NCBI GenBank assembly: GCA_944391715.1
Contig: CALXUP010000001.1
Location: 36,676-100,675, forward strand
Origin: an uncultured Alphaproteobacteria bacterium
Lineage (GTDB): Bacteria; Pseudomonadota; Alphaproteobacteria; RF32; CAG-239
Length of the DNA: 64,000 bases
Direction of reading: 5' to 3'
Every line of letters begins with the position of its first letter. Position 1 is the first letter of the stretch. Positions 52,242-61,644 of this stretch are shown in pieces. The position numbers and the translations under genes are program-made. The notes beneath the pieces were generated by a model. That model did no database searches and was not told the origin of the DNA. It worked only from the letters and a program-made list of their open reading frames with translations.

Positions 52242-52718
52242 ATGAGACTGGCACTTTTTCAGCCGGATATTCCGCAAAATACCGGAACATTGCTGCGGCT
52301 CGGAGCCTGTTTGGATGTGGAATTGGACATTATTGAACCCTGCGGTTTTGTTTTTTCGGAAAGGGCATTGAAACGGGCGGGTATGGATTATCTTAATTTG
52401 GTAAAATACCGCCGGCATGATTCCTGGGAAGATTTTTTGGCATATCGTGCGACTCATCCCGATGAATACGGGCGGCTGGTTTTGTTGACGACCCATGCAA
52501 GCAAACCATATACGGAATTTGAGTTTTTGCCGAATGATATTATTCTAATGGGACGGGAAAGCGCCGGTGTGCCGCAATCCGTTCATAATATTGCCAATGC
52601 CCGGCTGTTGATTCCGATGAATGAAAAAGCGCGTTCAATTAATGTTGCGGTGTCGGCGGTTATGGTTATCGGCGAGGCTTTGCGCCAGACGGGTTTGTTT
52701 CCGAAGGCAAAGGGCTAA
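52242..52718 (+). CDS. trmL: tRNA (cytidine/uridine-34 2'-O)-methyltransferase TrmL
   Basis: 158 aa SPOUT methyltransferase from ATG 52242 with AAGGAGG. MRLALFQPDIPQNTGTLLRLGACL, IEPCGF, a middle LTTHASKPYTEFEF, and the knot motifs LMGRESAGVP and LLIPMNEKARSINVAVSAVMVIGEALRQ match TrmL (YibK). The frame extension upstream to 52140 contains the terminator and is rejected. Its 3' end overlaps the convergent ampG-like gene by 53 bp. Confidence 0.93.
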   Translation: MRLALFQPDIPQNTGTLLRLGACLDVELDIIEPCGFVFSERALKRAGMDYLNLVKYRRHDSWEDFLAYRATHPDEYGRLVLLTTHASKPYTEFEFLPNDIILMGRESAGVPQSVHNIANARLLIPMNEKARSINVAVSAVMVIGEALRQTGLFPKAKG

Positions 52719-53997
52719 CGGCCGGAGGATAGCGTCGGGTAATGTACCATAAGACCAAAAGCCCCGGAACGGCCATTAATGTGGTTGAGATAAAAAACGA
52801 ACTCCAGCCGATATGCTGAACCAGCCAGCCGGAAGAAGAGGCGAGAACATCGCGTGCCAGGCTCATCAGGGACGAGAGCAGGGCGTATTGTGTGGCAGTG
52901 TATTTGACATTGCATAAAGAGGAAATATATGCGACAAAGGCTGCCGTTCCCATTCCGCCGGTGATGTTTTCGACTGAAATTGTCAGTGTCAGCATATATA
53001 AGTTATTGCCGGCATAAGTTTGAGCAACGTAAATCAGGTTAGACAATCCCTGCAGAATGCCGCAGAGCAGCAGGCCGCGGGTCAGGCTCATTTTGTTGAG
53101 CAACATGCCTCCGACCAGCATTCCGACAATGGTGGCTATAGTGCCGTAGATTTTTGTAACGGTAGCGATTTGCGAATATCCGAAACCCATATCTTTATAA
53201 AAAATATAGGCCATCGGGCTGATATAAGCGTCGCTCAGGCGGTACAGCAGAATAAATAACAGAATGTAAGCCCAGCCCGGACGGGACATAAAATCTTTGA
53301 AAGGGCAGACGACGGCATTTTTGAAAAAGTCTTTGATTTTTTCCGGAGAGGAACGTTTTTTCCGACTGGAGAAGTTTTTTCTTTTGTCTTTGGGTTCTTT
53401 AATGAGCCAAACTGCGGTCAGGCCGACTAAAATTCCGGAAGACATGACGGCATAAACGCAATTCCAGCTCATAACGTCTGCCAGATATAATGCGCCGGCA
53501 CCGGAGAAAATAAATCCCAAGCGGTAACCGAGAATGAATGTGGCAGAAGCGGCTGCTTGTTCGGACGTTTTGAAATTTTCCACGCGGTAAGCATCAAGAA
53601 CAATATCCTGAGAGGCGGAGGATATGCATAAAATCAGCGCCAGGGCAGCCATTAAAGACGGGTTTTCGGCCGGGTTGACCAGGGACATGGCAAAAATCGA
53701 GATACCAACCAGAAGCATGGTGAAGAAAGTCCAACTGCGGCGTCTGCCCATAAAAGACAGTCCCGGAAGCGGCAGACGGTCAACCAGCGGCGACCAGGCC
53801 CATTTGAAACTGTAAGGCGTTTTGAGCAGGGAAAACGTTCCGATAACGGCAAGAGGCAGTCCGGCTTCTCCCAGCCACAGGCTTAAGGTGTTAAAAACCA
53901 AAGGAAAAGGAAAACCGCTGGAAAAGCCGAAAGCAATCATCACCAACATACGGCGGTCGAGATAAATTTTTCCGGCAGAGAGAATTTTGGTCAGCAT
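52666..53997 (-). CDS. ampG: AmpG-type muropeptide permease (MFS)
   Basis: 443 aa with ~12 hydrophobic segments. The N-terminus MLVMIAFGFSSGFPFPLVF, GEAGLPLAVIGTFSLLKTPYSFKWAWSPLVDRLPLP, and GRRRSW are the AmpG signature, as is the central ASQDIVLDAYRVE. AmpG imports GlcNAc-anhydroMurNAc peptides made by lytic transglycosylases such as MltA (33427-34629). The last 17 codons overlap trmL on the other strand. Confidence 0.88.
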   Translation of the reverse strand: MLTKILSAGKIYLDRRMLVMIAFGFSSGFPFPLVFNTLSLWLGEAGLPLAVIGTFSLLKTPYSFKWAWSPLVDRLPLPGLSFMGRRRSWTFFTMLLVGISIFAMSLVNPAENPSLMAALALILCISSASQDIVLDAYRVENFKTSEQAAASATFILGYRLGFIFSGAGALYLADVMSWNCVYAVMSSGILVGLTAVWLIKEPKDKRKNFSSRKKRSSPEKIKDFFKNAVVCPFKDFMSRPGWAYILLFILLYRLSDAYISPMAYIFYKDMGFGYSQIATVTKIYGTIATIVGMLVGGMLLNKMSLTRGLLLCGILQGLSNLIYVAQTYAGNNLYMLTLTISVENITGGMGTAAFVAYISSLCNVKYTATQYALLSSLMSLARDVLASSSGWLVQHIGWSSFFISTTLMAVPGLLVLWYITRRYPPAVSPLPSETNPSGAKPRR

Positions 53998-54119
53998 ATT
54001 TTTTTCCTTTGTACCAAGTATATTCGCAATGTCTTAAAACTGTTTTAATGCCGCTATTGCATAAATGAAAAATTTTAACTACATATTAGAGCAGGTGTTA
54101 TTTTAAATAAGGGAAAGAT

Positions 54120-54647
54120 ATGACAACAATTTTGTGCGCACGCAAAGGTGATGAGGTTGTTATGGGCGGTGACGGCCAGGCAACTTTGGGCGAGGCCATT
54201 ATTTTTAAGGCCAATTCGGTAAAAGTCAGAAGAATTGGCAACGGGAAGATTATTGCCGGATTTGCCGGTGCGGCCGCGGATGGTATAACCTTGATAGAAC
54301 GTCTGGAAGCCAAGTTGGAAAAACACGCCAATCAATTAAAGCGTGCGGCGGTGGAACTGGCGAAAGACTGGCGGATGGACAAATATCTCCGGCAGCTGCA
54401 GGCATTTATGATTGTGGCGGATAAAGATGTTTCGCTGGTGATTTCCGGTACCGGAGAGGTTATGGAGCCCGATGACGGGATCATCGGTATCGGTTCCGGC
54501 GGAAATTATGCCATGGCAGCGGCAAAAGCCCTTTATGACATTGACGGTCTGTCGCTGGAGGATATTGTCCGCAAGGCTCTGAAAATTGCCGGTGATATTG
54601 ATGTTTATACCAATCATAACGTTATTATTGAGAAGATAGAAAAATAG
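54120..54647 (+). CDS. hslV: ATP-dependent protease subunit HslV
   Basis: 175 aa. The Thr after the initiator Met ([24 protein letters not shown]) becomes the catalytic N-terminus. The proteasome-like core has [41 protein letters not shown]. Forms the HslVU protease with the next gene, 15 bp downstream. GGGAAAG site precedes it. Confidence 0.96.
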   Translation: MTTILCARKGDEVVMGGDGQATLGEAIIFKANSVKVRRIGNGKIIAGFAGAAADGITLIERLEAKLEKHANQLKRAAVELAKDWRMDKYLRQLQAFMIVADKDVSLVISGTGEVMEPDDGIIGIGSGGNYAMAAAKALYDIDGLSLEDIVRKALKIAGDIDVYTNHNVIIEKIEK

Positions 54648-54662
54648 AAAGGTTTGAGGGAA

Positions 54663-55979
54663 ATGACAGCAACAACGTTCAGCCCGCGGGAAATTGTTTC
54701 GGAATTGGACAGGTTTATTATCGGACAACAGGAGGCCAAAAAAGCCGTTGCCGTTGCTTTGCGCAACAGGTGGCGCCGGATGCAACTGCCCGAAAAGCTG
54801 CGGGAAGAGATTGTGCCGAAAAATATTTTGATGGTGGGACCGACCGGTGTGGGTAAAACGGAAATTTCCCGCCGGCTGGCAAAACTGGCAAAGGCGCCGT
54901 TTATTAAGGTCGAGGCGACCAAGTTTACCGAAATCGGCTATGTCGGACGCGATGTGGAGAGTATTATCCGCGATTTGGTGGAGATTGCCCTGCATAATGA
55001 ACGCGACAAGCAACGCAAGACTATGATTGTTAAGGCAGAAGCAGCGGCCGAAGAGCGGGTTTTGGACGTGTTGGTCGGCGACGGGGCAAGCGAAGAAACC
55101 CGTCAGAAATTCCGCAAATTGCTGCGGGAAAACCAGCTGAATGACCGTGAAATTGAGATTAAGGTTCTGGACAATTCCAATGCCAGCATGCCGACGATTG
55201 ATATTCCGGGAATGCCGGGCGCCTCAATGGGGATGATAAGTTTGGGAGATTTGCTCGGTAAGCCTTTCGGCGACAAATATAAAATGAAGAAAATGAAAGT
55301 CGGCGACGCTTATAAAGTTTTGGTGGATGAGGAAAGCGACAAACTGATTGACTCCGAAGCCATTACGCAGGCGGCAATCAAATCGGTGGAGAATGACGGT
55401 ATTGTTTTTATTGACGAGATTGACAAGATTGCCGGTCAGGATGAACGCCGCGGCGGTGATGTATCGCGCGAGGGTGTGCAGAGAGATCTTTTGCCGCTGA
55501 TTGAAGGAACAACGGTTTCGACCAAATACGGTATGGTTAAAACCGATCATATTCTGTTTATCTGTTCCGGGGCTTTTCATTTGTCAAAACCTTCCGATTT
55601 GCTGCCTGAACTGCAGGGGCGTCTGCCGATAAGGGTTGAGCTGAAAGCCCTGACGCATGATGATTTTGTGCGAATCCTGACCGAGCCGGAAGCCAATCTG
55701 ATTGAGCAATATGTGGCTTTAATGGGGACGGAAAATCTGACTCTGGAGTTTGAGAAAGAAGCCATTGACAAGATTGCCGATGTTGCCGTTCAGATTAACG
55801 AAAACGTTGAAAATATCGGAGCCCGCCGTCTGCATACGGTTTTGGAGGTTTTGTTGGAAGACATCAGCTACGAGGCCTCGGAGAAAGCCGGAGAAAAAGT
55901 GGTCATTACGCCGGCGATGGTGGAAGAAAAACTTTCCAAATTTACCCAGGCGTCCGATTTGTCCCGCTTTATTTTGTAG
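54663..55979 (+). CDS. hslU: ATP-dependent protease ATPase subunit HslU
   Basis: 438 aa from ATG 54663 ([26 protein letters not shown]); the TTG at 54654 lies in the SD region. Walker [18 protein letters not shown], pore loop area [45 protein letters not shown], and the C-terminal LSRFIL that docks into HslV are intact. Confidence 0.96.
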   Translation: MTATTFSPREIVSELDRFIIGQQEAKKAVAVALRNRWRRMQLPEKLREEIVPKNILMVGPTGVGKTEISRRLAKLAKAPFIKVEATKFTEIGYVGRDVESIIRDLVEIALHNERDKQRKTMIVKAEAAAEERVLDVLVGDGASEETRQKFRKLLRENQLNDREIEIKVLDNSNASMPTIDIPGMPGASMGMISLGDLLGKPFGDKYKMKKMKVGDAYKVLVDEESDKLIDSEAITQAAIKSVENDGIVFIDEIDKIAGQDERRGGDVSREGVQRDLLPLIEGTTVSTKYGMVKTDHILFICSGAFHLSKPSDLLPELQGRLPIRVELKALTHDDFVRILTEPEANLIEQYVALMGTENLTLEFEKEAIDKIADVAVQINENVENIGARRLHTVLEVLLEDISYEASEKAGEKVVITPAMVEEKLSKFTQASDLSRFIL

Positions 55980-55988
55980 CGGTCTGCA

Positions 55989-57242
55989 ATGGGGTTCGGC
56001 GTTTATATTCACTGGCCTTTTTGCTTGTCAAAATGTCCGTATTGCGACTTCTATAAAGAAGTCAAAAAGAATGTGCCGCAAGAAGAAATTGTTGCGGAGT
56101 ATAAACGTGAGCTTGATTTTTATTATCAGTATACTTCCGAAAACATTGTCAGCAGCATTTTTTTCGGCGGTGGGACGCCTTCTTTGATGAAGCCGGAGAA
56201 TGTGGCGGCGCTGATTGATTATGTTGCCGGCAAGTGGAAAACGGCCCCTGAAATTGAGATTTCCCTGGAGGCGAATCCGAATTCCGATTATCCTGAGATG
56301 TTTGCCGATTTGCGGCGGGCAGGCATTAACAGGTTGTCTTTGGGGGTGCAAGCCCTGAATGACGCTGATTTGCGTTTTTTAGGGCGAACGCATAATCTGA
56401 AGCAGGCTTATCAGGCAATTGACGGCGTTTTGCAGAATTTTGATAATCATTCGCTGGATTTGATTTATGCCCGGCCGCAGCAAAAGCTTTCAGATTGGGA
56501 AAAAGAACTGGCGCAGGCGGCATCGTTCGGTATGAAGCACCTGTCGTTGTATCAGTTGACAATAGAGGAAGGCACGGTTTTTGCCCGCAAAGGAATTAAG
56601 GCCTTGGATGAAGATGCGGCCGGGGAAATGTATTTGTTTACCGAAGATTATCTGGCGGATAAAGGGATTTATAAATATGAGGTTTCCAACTATGCCCGTC
56701 CCGGTTATGCTTCCCGCCACAATCTTCTTTATTGGACAGGCCAAGACTATATAGGGGTTGGGGTTTCGGCTCACGGGCGCTTTTGTTTTTCGGGTTTTAA
56801 GGGGAACCTTGAGCAGAAACGGCGAGATCGAAAAATTTCACGTACTTCTTTGTACGCTAAAAATTTTTCTCCTCTTGTTTCTACTCTATCTTCCTCCTTA
56901 AAACCCGAAAAAATGTGCTTTGAAGGGAACCTTGAGCAGAAACGGCAAGATCGAAAATTTTCTCCCATTTATTATGCCTCGACATATAATTGCCGGCTGG
57001 AGGAGCTTTCTCAGGCGGAGAGAGCCGAAGAACTTTTGTTAATGGGATTGCGGCTGACGGATGGAATTGACAAGAGGCTTTTTGCCGAAAACTGCGGTTT
57101 GGATTTTGACGATTTTATTGACCGGGAGCGGCTGAAATATCTCTGCGAAGCAGGGCTGTTGATTGATACGCCACAGAATATCAGGGCAACCCGCGAAGGT
57201 TTTTTGGTTTTGAACGGGATAATCGAACAGCTTTGTCCTTAA
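55989..57242 (+). CDS. hemW: Radical SAM heme chaperone HemW with in-frame palindromic insertion
   Basis: 417 aa. FGVYIHWPFCLSKCPYCDF gives the CxxxCxxC cluster motif, then FFGGGTPSLM, EANPNSD, RLSLGVQALNDADLRFLGRTH and LSLYQLTIE. After YIGVGVSAHGRF, where family members have a short loop, about 60 residues of odd composition appear (with GNLEQKRRDRK and again GNLEQKRQDRK), encoded by hairpin element E5. The normal sequence resumes at EELSQAERAEELLLMGLRL. The frame is kept. It starts 9 bp after hslU. Whether the insert impairs activity is unknown. Confidence 0.9.
   Translation: MGFGVYIHWPFCLSKCPYCDFYKEVKKNVPQEEIVAEYKRELDFYYQYTSENIVSSIFFGGGTPSLMKPENVAALIDYVAGKWKTAPEIEISLEANPNSDYPEMFADLRRAGINRLSLGVQALNDADLRFLGRTHNLKQAYQAIDGVLQNFDNHSLDLIYARPQQKLSDWEKELAQAASFGMKHLSLYQLTIEEGTVFARKGIKALDEDAAGEMYLFTEDYLADKGIYKYEVSNYARPGYASRHNLLYWTGQDYIGVGVSAHGRFCFSGFKGNLEQKRRDRKISRTSLYAKNFSPLVSTLSSSLKPEKMCFEGNLEQKRQDRKFSPIYYASTYNCRLEELSQAERAEELLLMGLRLTDGIDKRLFAENCGLDFDDFIDRERLKYLCEAGLLIDTPQNIRATREGFLVLNGIIEQLCP
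56786..56912. repeat. Palindromic hairpin element E5 inside hemW
   Basis: Perfect 17-bp arms TTTTTCGGGTTTTAAGG (56786-56802) and its inverse (56896-56912), an inner AAAAATTT / AAATTTTT pair, and the apex CGTAC-TTCTT-TGTACG. The left arm is followed by GGAACCTTGAGCAGAAACGG, which is repeated after the right arm (about 56927-56946) as a direct repeat of ~40 bp including flanks. Same apex logic as E1-E4. Confidence 0.75.
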
Positions 57243-58141
57243 TCGATAACACCGAATTTGCCGTTGACCAGAATCATCATTGCTATTAAGAAAAAAATCA
57301 TAAAAATACCGGCTTTTACCGAGGCGGTATCCTGAATTTTGTTATATTTGTTAAAAGCCATGACAAACAGCGGTGATGTCAGCAGTAAAGCCGTTACATA
57401 TCCGGGATTGGGGGCAATCCGCAGAGCCAGGTTTTTGGCCGTGATTAAAGCAGCACTGAAACTTATGAGGTATAATCCGGCGCGGATGGCAACCGGCGAA
57501 AAAACGTTTTTGAAAAAATCTTTGGCTTTTACTTTTTCCCGGCAGATGTAAAAAAAAGTATTGTAACAGCCGCTGACAAAAGTTGAGACGGACAGATAAT
57601 AAATCATGGCGGCCCAGGTGCTTGAGCCGTGGATGGAAATGTCTTTGGTGATGATGCTCATAAAAGCCAGAGCCAGAATTACCGGCGCCATATAGGTTAT
57701 GATTTCTTTATTGACCGGGCTTTTTAACATTTGCCAATAGCTCAGCGTAAAGCCGAAAAGGATTAAAATCAAGGTAATGAACACTGTTCCATTATCAAAA
57801 AGCTTTATAAATTCGTGCGGTGTAATCAGCCACCATAAAACGGTTGTTATCAGCGTTGTCAATACCATTACCCGGGAAGTCGGGCCGGCGCCGTATTTGG
57901 CAGAAGCAAAAAAGAGGTGGGAATCGTAAAAGCCGATGAGAAGCCCCTGGGTAATCAGCAAAGTCCAGTAATACATACTGTGCGGAACAGGAAACAACGG
58001 CATAAAAGGGATAAAAAAAACGGCAATGCCGAAACCGCGCCAGATTCCCAGCAGATAGCCGTTGAGTTTGTATTTTTGATTGACCAGAGTATATAAAGCC
58101 GTAAAAAAGCCATATAAAAGGCCATTGATAATCCAGACCAT
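57239..58141 (-). CDS. Multispanning membrane protein, DMT/EamA-like
   Basis: 300 aa with about ten hydrophobic segments and few charges, consistent with the drug/metabolite transporter superfamily (short repeats such as LLYGFFTALYTLVNQKYK at the start and ALLLTSPLFVMAFNKYNKI near the end). The EamA match is by topology, not by a strong motif. The substrate is unknown. The stop overlaps the hemW stop by 4 bp, convergent. Confidence 0.65.
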   Translation of the reverse strand: MVWIINGLLYGFFTALYTLVNQKYKLNGYLLGIWRGFGIAVFFIPFMPLFPVPHSMYYWTLLITQGLLIGFYDSHLFFASAKYGAGPTSRVMVLTTLITTVLWWLITPHEFIKLFDNGTVFITLILILFGFTLSYWQMLKSPVNKEIITYMAPVILALAFMSIITKDISIHGSSTWAAMIYYLSVSTFVSGCYNTFFYICREKVKAKDFFKNVFSPVAIRAGLYLISFSAALITAKNLALRIAPNPGYVTALLLTSPLFVMAFNKYNKIQDTASVKAGIFMIFFLIAMMILVNGKFGVID

Positions 58142-58219
58142 TCTTCGCCCTTTTAACCTTTATTGCATTTACCGGCTATGTAATCTTTTTTTGCGGGTTT
58201 TAAAGCGGCGGAGCGTTTC

Positions 58220-58753
58220 TCAGTTAAAATTTTTCAGCGTTCCGATAACGCGTTCAACAGTCAGGTCTACGGGTTCTTCTTTGGTTTCAACGACGATGTC
58301 TGCCTCAGAATAGTAGGGATATTCTTCCTGAATGTATTTTTCCAGCTTGCTTTTCAGTTCGGCGTCGTTTCCTCTTAAGAACGGGCGGTGTTTTCGGCCG
58401 GTTGTTCTTTTATATAAAACGTTAATGTCGGCTTTGAGCCAAACGGTAACGGCGTTGGTTTTGGCAAGAGCTCTGGTCTGGGCAGCAACAAAAGAACCGC
58501 CGCCGGAAGCCAAAACGCAGGGTTGTCCTTGCAAAAGGCGTTTCATTACCCTTTCTTCGCCGGCACGGTATTCTTTTTCGCCAAAGCATTTCAGAACGTC
58601 CAAAAGCGGAATGCCGGCCGCTTTTTCAACCTCTTGGTCGCCGTCGACGAAAGGCAGGTTCAGCTTGTTGGCGAGCCGTTTGCCGACGCTGGTTTTTCCG
58701 CTTCCCATCAGTCCGACAAGCAATATTATTTTATCAATTTTGGTTATATCCAT
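58220..58753 (-). CDS. aroK: Shikimate kinase
   Basis: 177 aa from ATG 58753. LLVGLMGSGKTSVGKRLANKL (Walker A), FVDGDQEVEKAAG (shikimate-binding Asp and Glu), GEKEYRAGEERV (Arg), VLASGGGSFVA, WLKADINVLYKRTTGRKHRPFL (lid Arg). Aromatic amino-acid pathway. The frame to 58837 would overlap the divergent small gene and is rejected. The partner aroB that often follows is not adjacent. Confidence 0.95.
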   Translation of the reverse strand: MDITKIDKIILLVGLMGSGKTSVGKRLANKLNLPFVDGDQEVEKAAGIPLLDVLKCFGEKEYRAGEERVMKRLLQGQPCVLASGGGSFVAAQTRALAKTNAVTVWLKADINVLYKRTTGRKHRPFLRGNDAELKSKLEKYIQEEYPYYSEADIVVETKEEPVDLTVERVIGTLKNFN

Positions 58754-58835
58754 TTTTTTAATTATTCTTTCAATTATTTTTGATATAAACTGATTAAAGT
58801 TTATGTACGTATATTTTTTATAAGGTTTATACATC

Positions 58836-58985
58836 ATGAGACAGAAAAAATCAAAAACAATCTTTTATGTTATCGGATTAATTGTTGTTTTGGCGGTGCT
58901 TTTTGTGCTTTCACGCGAAGTTCCGATGCAAATCGAGCATGTTGAACAGCCGCTGCCGAATGACTTTGCCGCCGATCAGGAGTAG
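58836..58985 (+). CDS. 49-residue small membrane protein upstream of xerD
   Basis: Basic start MRQKKSKTIF, one TM (VIGLIVVLAVLFVL), then SREVPMQIEHVEQPLPNDF and a short acidic end. The TREVPxxQ..VE..IPND-like tail resembles small alphaproteobacterial proteins found between aroK and xerD (recalled, not checked). It ends 2 bp before xerD, supporting a shared transcript. Function unknown. Confidence 0.7.
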   Translation: MRQKKSKTIFYVIGLIVVLAVLFVLSREVPMQIEHVEQPLPNDFAADQE

Positions 58986-58987
58986 TA

Positions 58988-59911
58988 ATGACGTCTTTTT
59001 CCGTGCTGTTGGGCGATTTTCTGGATATGATGCGCTCAGAAAAAGGGTGCTCGGAAAATACGGTTAACGCTTATCGCCGGGATTTGGAGCAGTTTTTTGA
59101 ATGGTGCAATGCCAGACAGATGGAAATTGTTCAGGTCAAAAGGCAGGATTTGGCCGATTATCTTGGTGATATTGGCCAAAAGCAGCATTATGCCGCGCGG
59201 ACGGTTGCGCGGAGGATTTCTGCCTTGCGCGAATTTTTTAAGTTTTTGTTCAGCGAAAAACAGATTACGGACAATCCGGCTGAGCGGCTGCGTTCTCCTA
59301 AAATCGGAAAACCTTTGCCGAAGTTTCTGACGGAAGATGAAATCAAGTTGTTGGCGGAGGCGGCTTTTTCTCATCAAAATCCTAATATGCAGCGTATCGG
59401 CATTATGATTGAGCTGATGTATGTTTCCGGTTTGCGGGTTTCGGAATTGGTGGCACTGCCCTTGACGGCGGTTAATTTTGACCGGGAAGTAGTTTTTGTC
59501 CGCGGTAAGGGGAGTAAGGAGCGGAGTGTGCCGGTTTCCCGCAAAGTATTGGATGCTTTGCAGAAATATATTAAGTATTCGCGAAAGGATTTTGTGCATC
59601 CCCGGCAGACATCAAAATGGCTTTTTCCGTCTTTACGTTCCATATCCGGGCATTTAACACGGGATGCTTTTTTTAAAGATTTGAAAATGTTAGCGGTCGA
59701 AGCAGGGCTTTCTCCGGCCAAAGTTTCGCCGCATGTTTTGAGGCATTCTTTTGCAACATCGTTGTTGAGGCATAATGCGGATTTGCGTTCGGTACAGAAA
59801 ATGCTTGGACATGAGAGCATTGCAACCACGGAAATTTATACGCATATTCTTTCTGAAGATTTGATAAATAAAGTTTTGCAAAATCATCCTTTGCAACGTT
59901 TTAAAAAATGA
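58988..59911 (+). CDS. xerD: Site-specific tyrosine recombinase XerD
   Basis: 307 aa. N-terminal SAM-like core-binding domain (FLDMMRSEKGCSENTVNAYRRDLEQF). Catalytic residues: Arg in VSGLRVSELVAL, Lys in RGKGSKERSVPV, His-x-x-Arg in SPHVLRHSFATSLL, His/Tyr in MLGHESIATTEIYTHI. With XerC it resolves chromosome dimers at dif. I prefer XerD over XerC from the HVLRHSFATSLL context and the aroK neighbourhood; XerC remains possible. Confidence 0.9.
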   Translation: MTSFSVLLGDFLDMMRSEKGCSENTVNAYRRDLEQFFEWCNARQMEIVQVKRQDLADYLGDIGQKQHYAARTVARRISALREFFKFLFSEKQITDNPAERLRSPKIGKPLPKFLTEDEIKLLAEAAFSHQNPNMQRIGIMIELMYVSGLRVSELVALPLTAVNFDREVVFVRGKGSKERSVPVSRKVLDALQKYIKYSRKDFVHPRQTSKWLFPSLRSISGHLTRDAFFKDLKMLAVEAGLSPAKVSPHVLRHSFATSLLRHNADLRSVQKMLGHESIATTEIYTHILSEDLINKVLQNHPLQRFKK

Positions 59912-59973
59912 TTTTCAATTAATTTTTCCCTTTATTTTATAGCCAAAATCCCCAGTATATTTTTCATTATATA

Positions 59974-60002
59974 TTGACTATTCGTTTAAACCGTGATATA
60001 AT
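59974..60002 (+). promoter_or_regulatory. Consensus sigma-70-like promoter for the Cys-rich protein
   Basis: TTGACT (59974-59979), 17-bp spacer, TATAAT (59997-60002), 34 bp upstream of the start codon. This is the best promoter seen in the window and suggests strong expression. The spacer contains ATTCGTTTA, also present in the two structured-RNA promoters. Confidence 0.8.
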
Positions 60003-60036
60003 CTTCCTATGTGTTTGTTTTGACGGGAGAGGTTTG

Positions 60037-60633
60037 ATGAAACAATTTATTTTTGGAAGCGTCTTATGCTGCACCGCCCTTACTTCCGGTTATGCTATAG
60101 CGGCCTGCACCCAAACGCCGGATTGCGAGGCGATGGGATACATATATACTGCCGATGAATGTCCGAACGGCGGTATTAAATGTCCGTTTGACACCAGCAA
60201 ATATTTTTGTTTCGAGCCGCAGACCTGCGATTATACTTATACTGCCGAGACCTGTGCGGCTAATTGCCAAAATGTCGGGTCATCTTCCTGTGTCAGAAAC
60301 GGTACAACTTACTACGCCTCCTGCGGTTCTTCTAAATGCTCAAGCGGGCAAAGCTGCAATAACGGGACGTGTATATCACCTGTACCAACAAGTGGATACT
60401 GCTGTGGATATACGACAGAGTGTGGATATGACGGCGGAACATCAAGCTTTTATGATTCTAGTTGTCAAAGAGAATTTGGTAAAAGTTGTTATCAAGAGTG
60501 CAAAAGTTATGGACTTCCAGATTGTAATGATATGCAAGATAGTTGTCGAGCCTCCGGCGGTACCCCGGTTTTCCTTAATTGCTTCAGCGTCGTCAGTGGC
60601 CACATGATCAATGCCCATATCGGTTGTGAGTAG
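60037..60633 (+). CDS. Cys-rich secreted protein
   Basis: 198 aa from ATG 60037 (GGGAGAGG site), with a signal peptide QFIFGSVLCCTALTSGYAIAA. The mature part, ~177 residues, has 23 cysteines, many in pairs and in CPFDTSKYFC, CAANCQ, CSSGQSCNNGTC patterns that suggest a disulfide-stapled secreted or surface protein. A double block C..TPDCEAMGYIYTADECPNGGIKC and CDYTYTAETCAANC hints at internal repetition. Function unknown; such proteins are plentiful in some uncultured gut Alphaproteobacteria (recalled, not checked). Confidence 0.7.
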   Translation: MKQFIFGSVLCCTALTSGYAIAACTQTPDCEAMGYIYTADECPNGGIKCPFDTSKYFCFEPQTCDYTYTAETCAANCQNVGSSSCVRNGTTYYASCGSSKCSSGQSCNNGTCISPVPTSGYCCGYTTECGYDGGTSSFYDSSCQREFGKSCYQECKSYGLPDCNDMQDSCRASGGTPVFLNCFSVVSGHMINAHIGCE

Positions 60634-60639
60634 TCGTTC

Positions 60640-60930
60640 TCGGTTTGTCATTCTGCGTCATCCTGAAGGTGTGATTCGAAAATCCAGAAAGACAATAAAG
60701 CCGATTTATTTGACTTGGATTGCCGGATCAAGTCCGGCAATGACAAAAGGAGAAAAAGTGCTTGGGATGATCTGCACGGCAGGCGGCGCACGGTTTGTCA
60801 GTGCCATGAGACCCGCGATGCTCCGGTGGAGCTTGTGAATGACTTTGTGCTTTGAAATATGGATCCCCGGGTCGCAGCCCGGGGATGACAATAAAAAAAG
60901 AGCCGGGGATGACAAATAAAAAAATCAGGA
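60640..60930. repeat. Dispersed GC palindromes, copy 3 region
   Basis: Gene-free 290 bp with two palindromes of the CCGG..CCGG + aATGAC type (60720-60745, 60862-60890) and a truncated third (60901-60915). It shares ATGGATCCCCGGG and GACTTTGTGCTTTGAA with the block at 25360-25510. The frames seen here are repeat translations. Confidence 0.75.
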
Positions 60931-60948
60931 AAGGGTATTTTAGCCGTA

Positions 60949-61644
60949 TTATCTTTCGTGCTGGATTTGTTGAAAGATACAATTTATCATATTTGATATT
61001 CTTTCCGGTGTCATCTTTTTTAACTTATCACTGGTGATGCGGATGATTTCTTTGCTGGTTTTGCGTTCTTTTAATGATCCTTCTACCCATTTCGGATAAC
61101 TGCGGAAGATGAACAATTTGCTTTCATCCATTAAAAAGATTAATTTAAACGGCGTTTTACCGGAGTTGTCAAAGACTGCCGAGACATCGCTTCTTTTGAG
61201 CATTTCCGGGAAATTTTTGATGATGTTCGGATAGCGCCGTTCTATATCTTCGGCAGGAACATTGTGTCCGCCTTCGCGTACTCGTTGTTGAACGCGCAAG
61301 TGGGACAATTCAACCGAGGACAAGCCAATAAAAATCGTAGCGATTTTAAAGCCGGCTTTTTGGGCTCTATCCATATATTTTAAATGGAGTCTGCCGGAAG
61401 ATGTTGTCTCATAAATAAAACTTTTTTTGGATTTTAGTTTTTTTTCAAGTTCGCCGATGACGATTTTTCCGGCGTCAACCAGATGTTTGTTCGGGTCATC
61501 GCCATTGGCAATTTCTTTGGCGATGTTGTCCATATTAATCGACGGCGCTTTTTTGAGCAGCGGGTCTACTTTTAATACTTTTTCATAAAATGTCGATTTT
61601 CCGGCTCCGTTTGGTCCGGCAATAATGACCATCCATTTTGTCAT
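60949..61644 (-). CDS. Zeta-toxin-like P-loop kinase
   Basis: 231 aa. Walker A IIAGPNGAGKSTFYEKVL at ~7-24, then an Asn-Met-Asp (INMDNIAKEIA) at the place of the substrate-binding Asp. FIYETTSSGRLHLKYM, GFKIATIFIGLSSVELSHLRVQQRVREGGHNVP (the R..RV..GGH.VP motif of zeta-type kinases), and NIIKNFPEMLKRSDVSAVFDNS follow. Zeta toxins phosphorylate UDP-N-acetyl sugars. Its ATG overlaps the stop of a 58-residue upstream gene (ATGA), a toxin-antitoxin-like layout, although chromosomal homologues are not always toxic. Confidence 0.8.
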   Translation of the reverse strand: MTKWMVIIAGPNGAGKSTFYEKVLKVDPLLKKAPSINMDNIAKEIANGDDPNKHLVDAGKIVIGELEKKLKSKKSFIYETTSSGRLHLKYMDRAQKAGFKIATIFIGLSSVELSHLRVQQRVREGGHNVPAEDIERRYPNIIKNFPEMLKRSDVSAVFDNSGKTPFKLIFLMDESKLFIFRSYPKWVEGSLKERKTSKEIIRITSDKLKKMTPERISNMINCIFQQIQHER

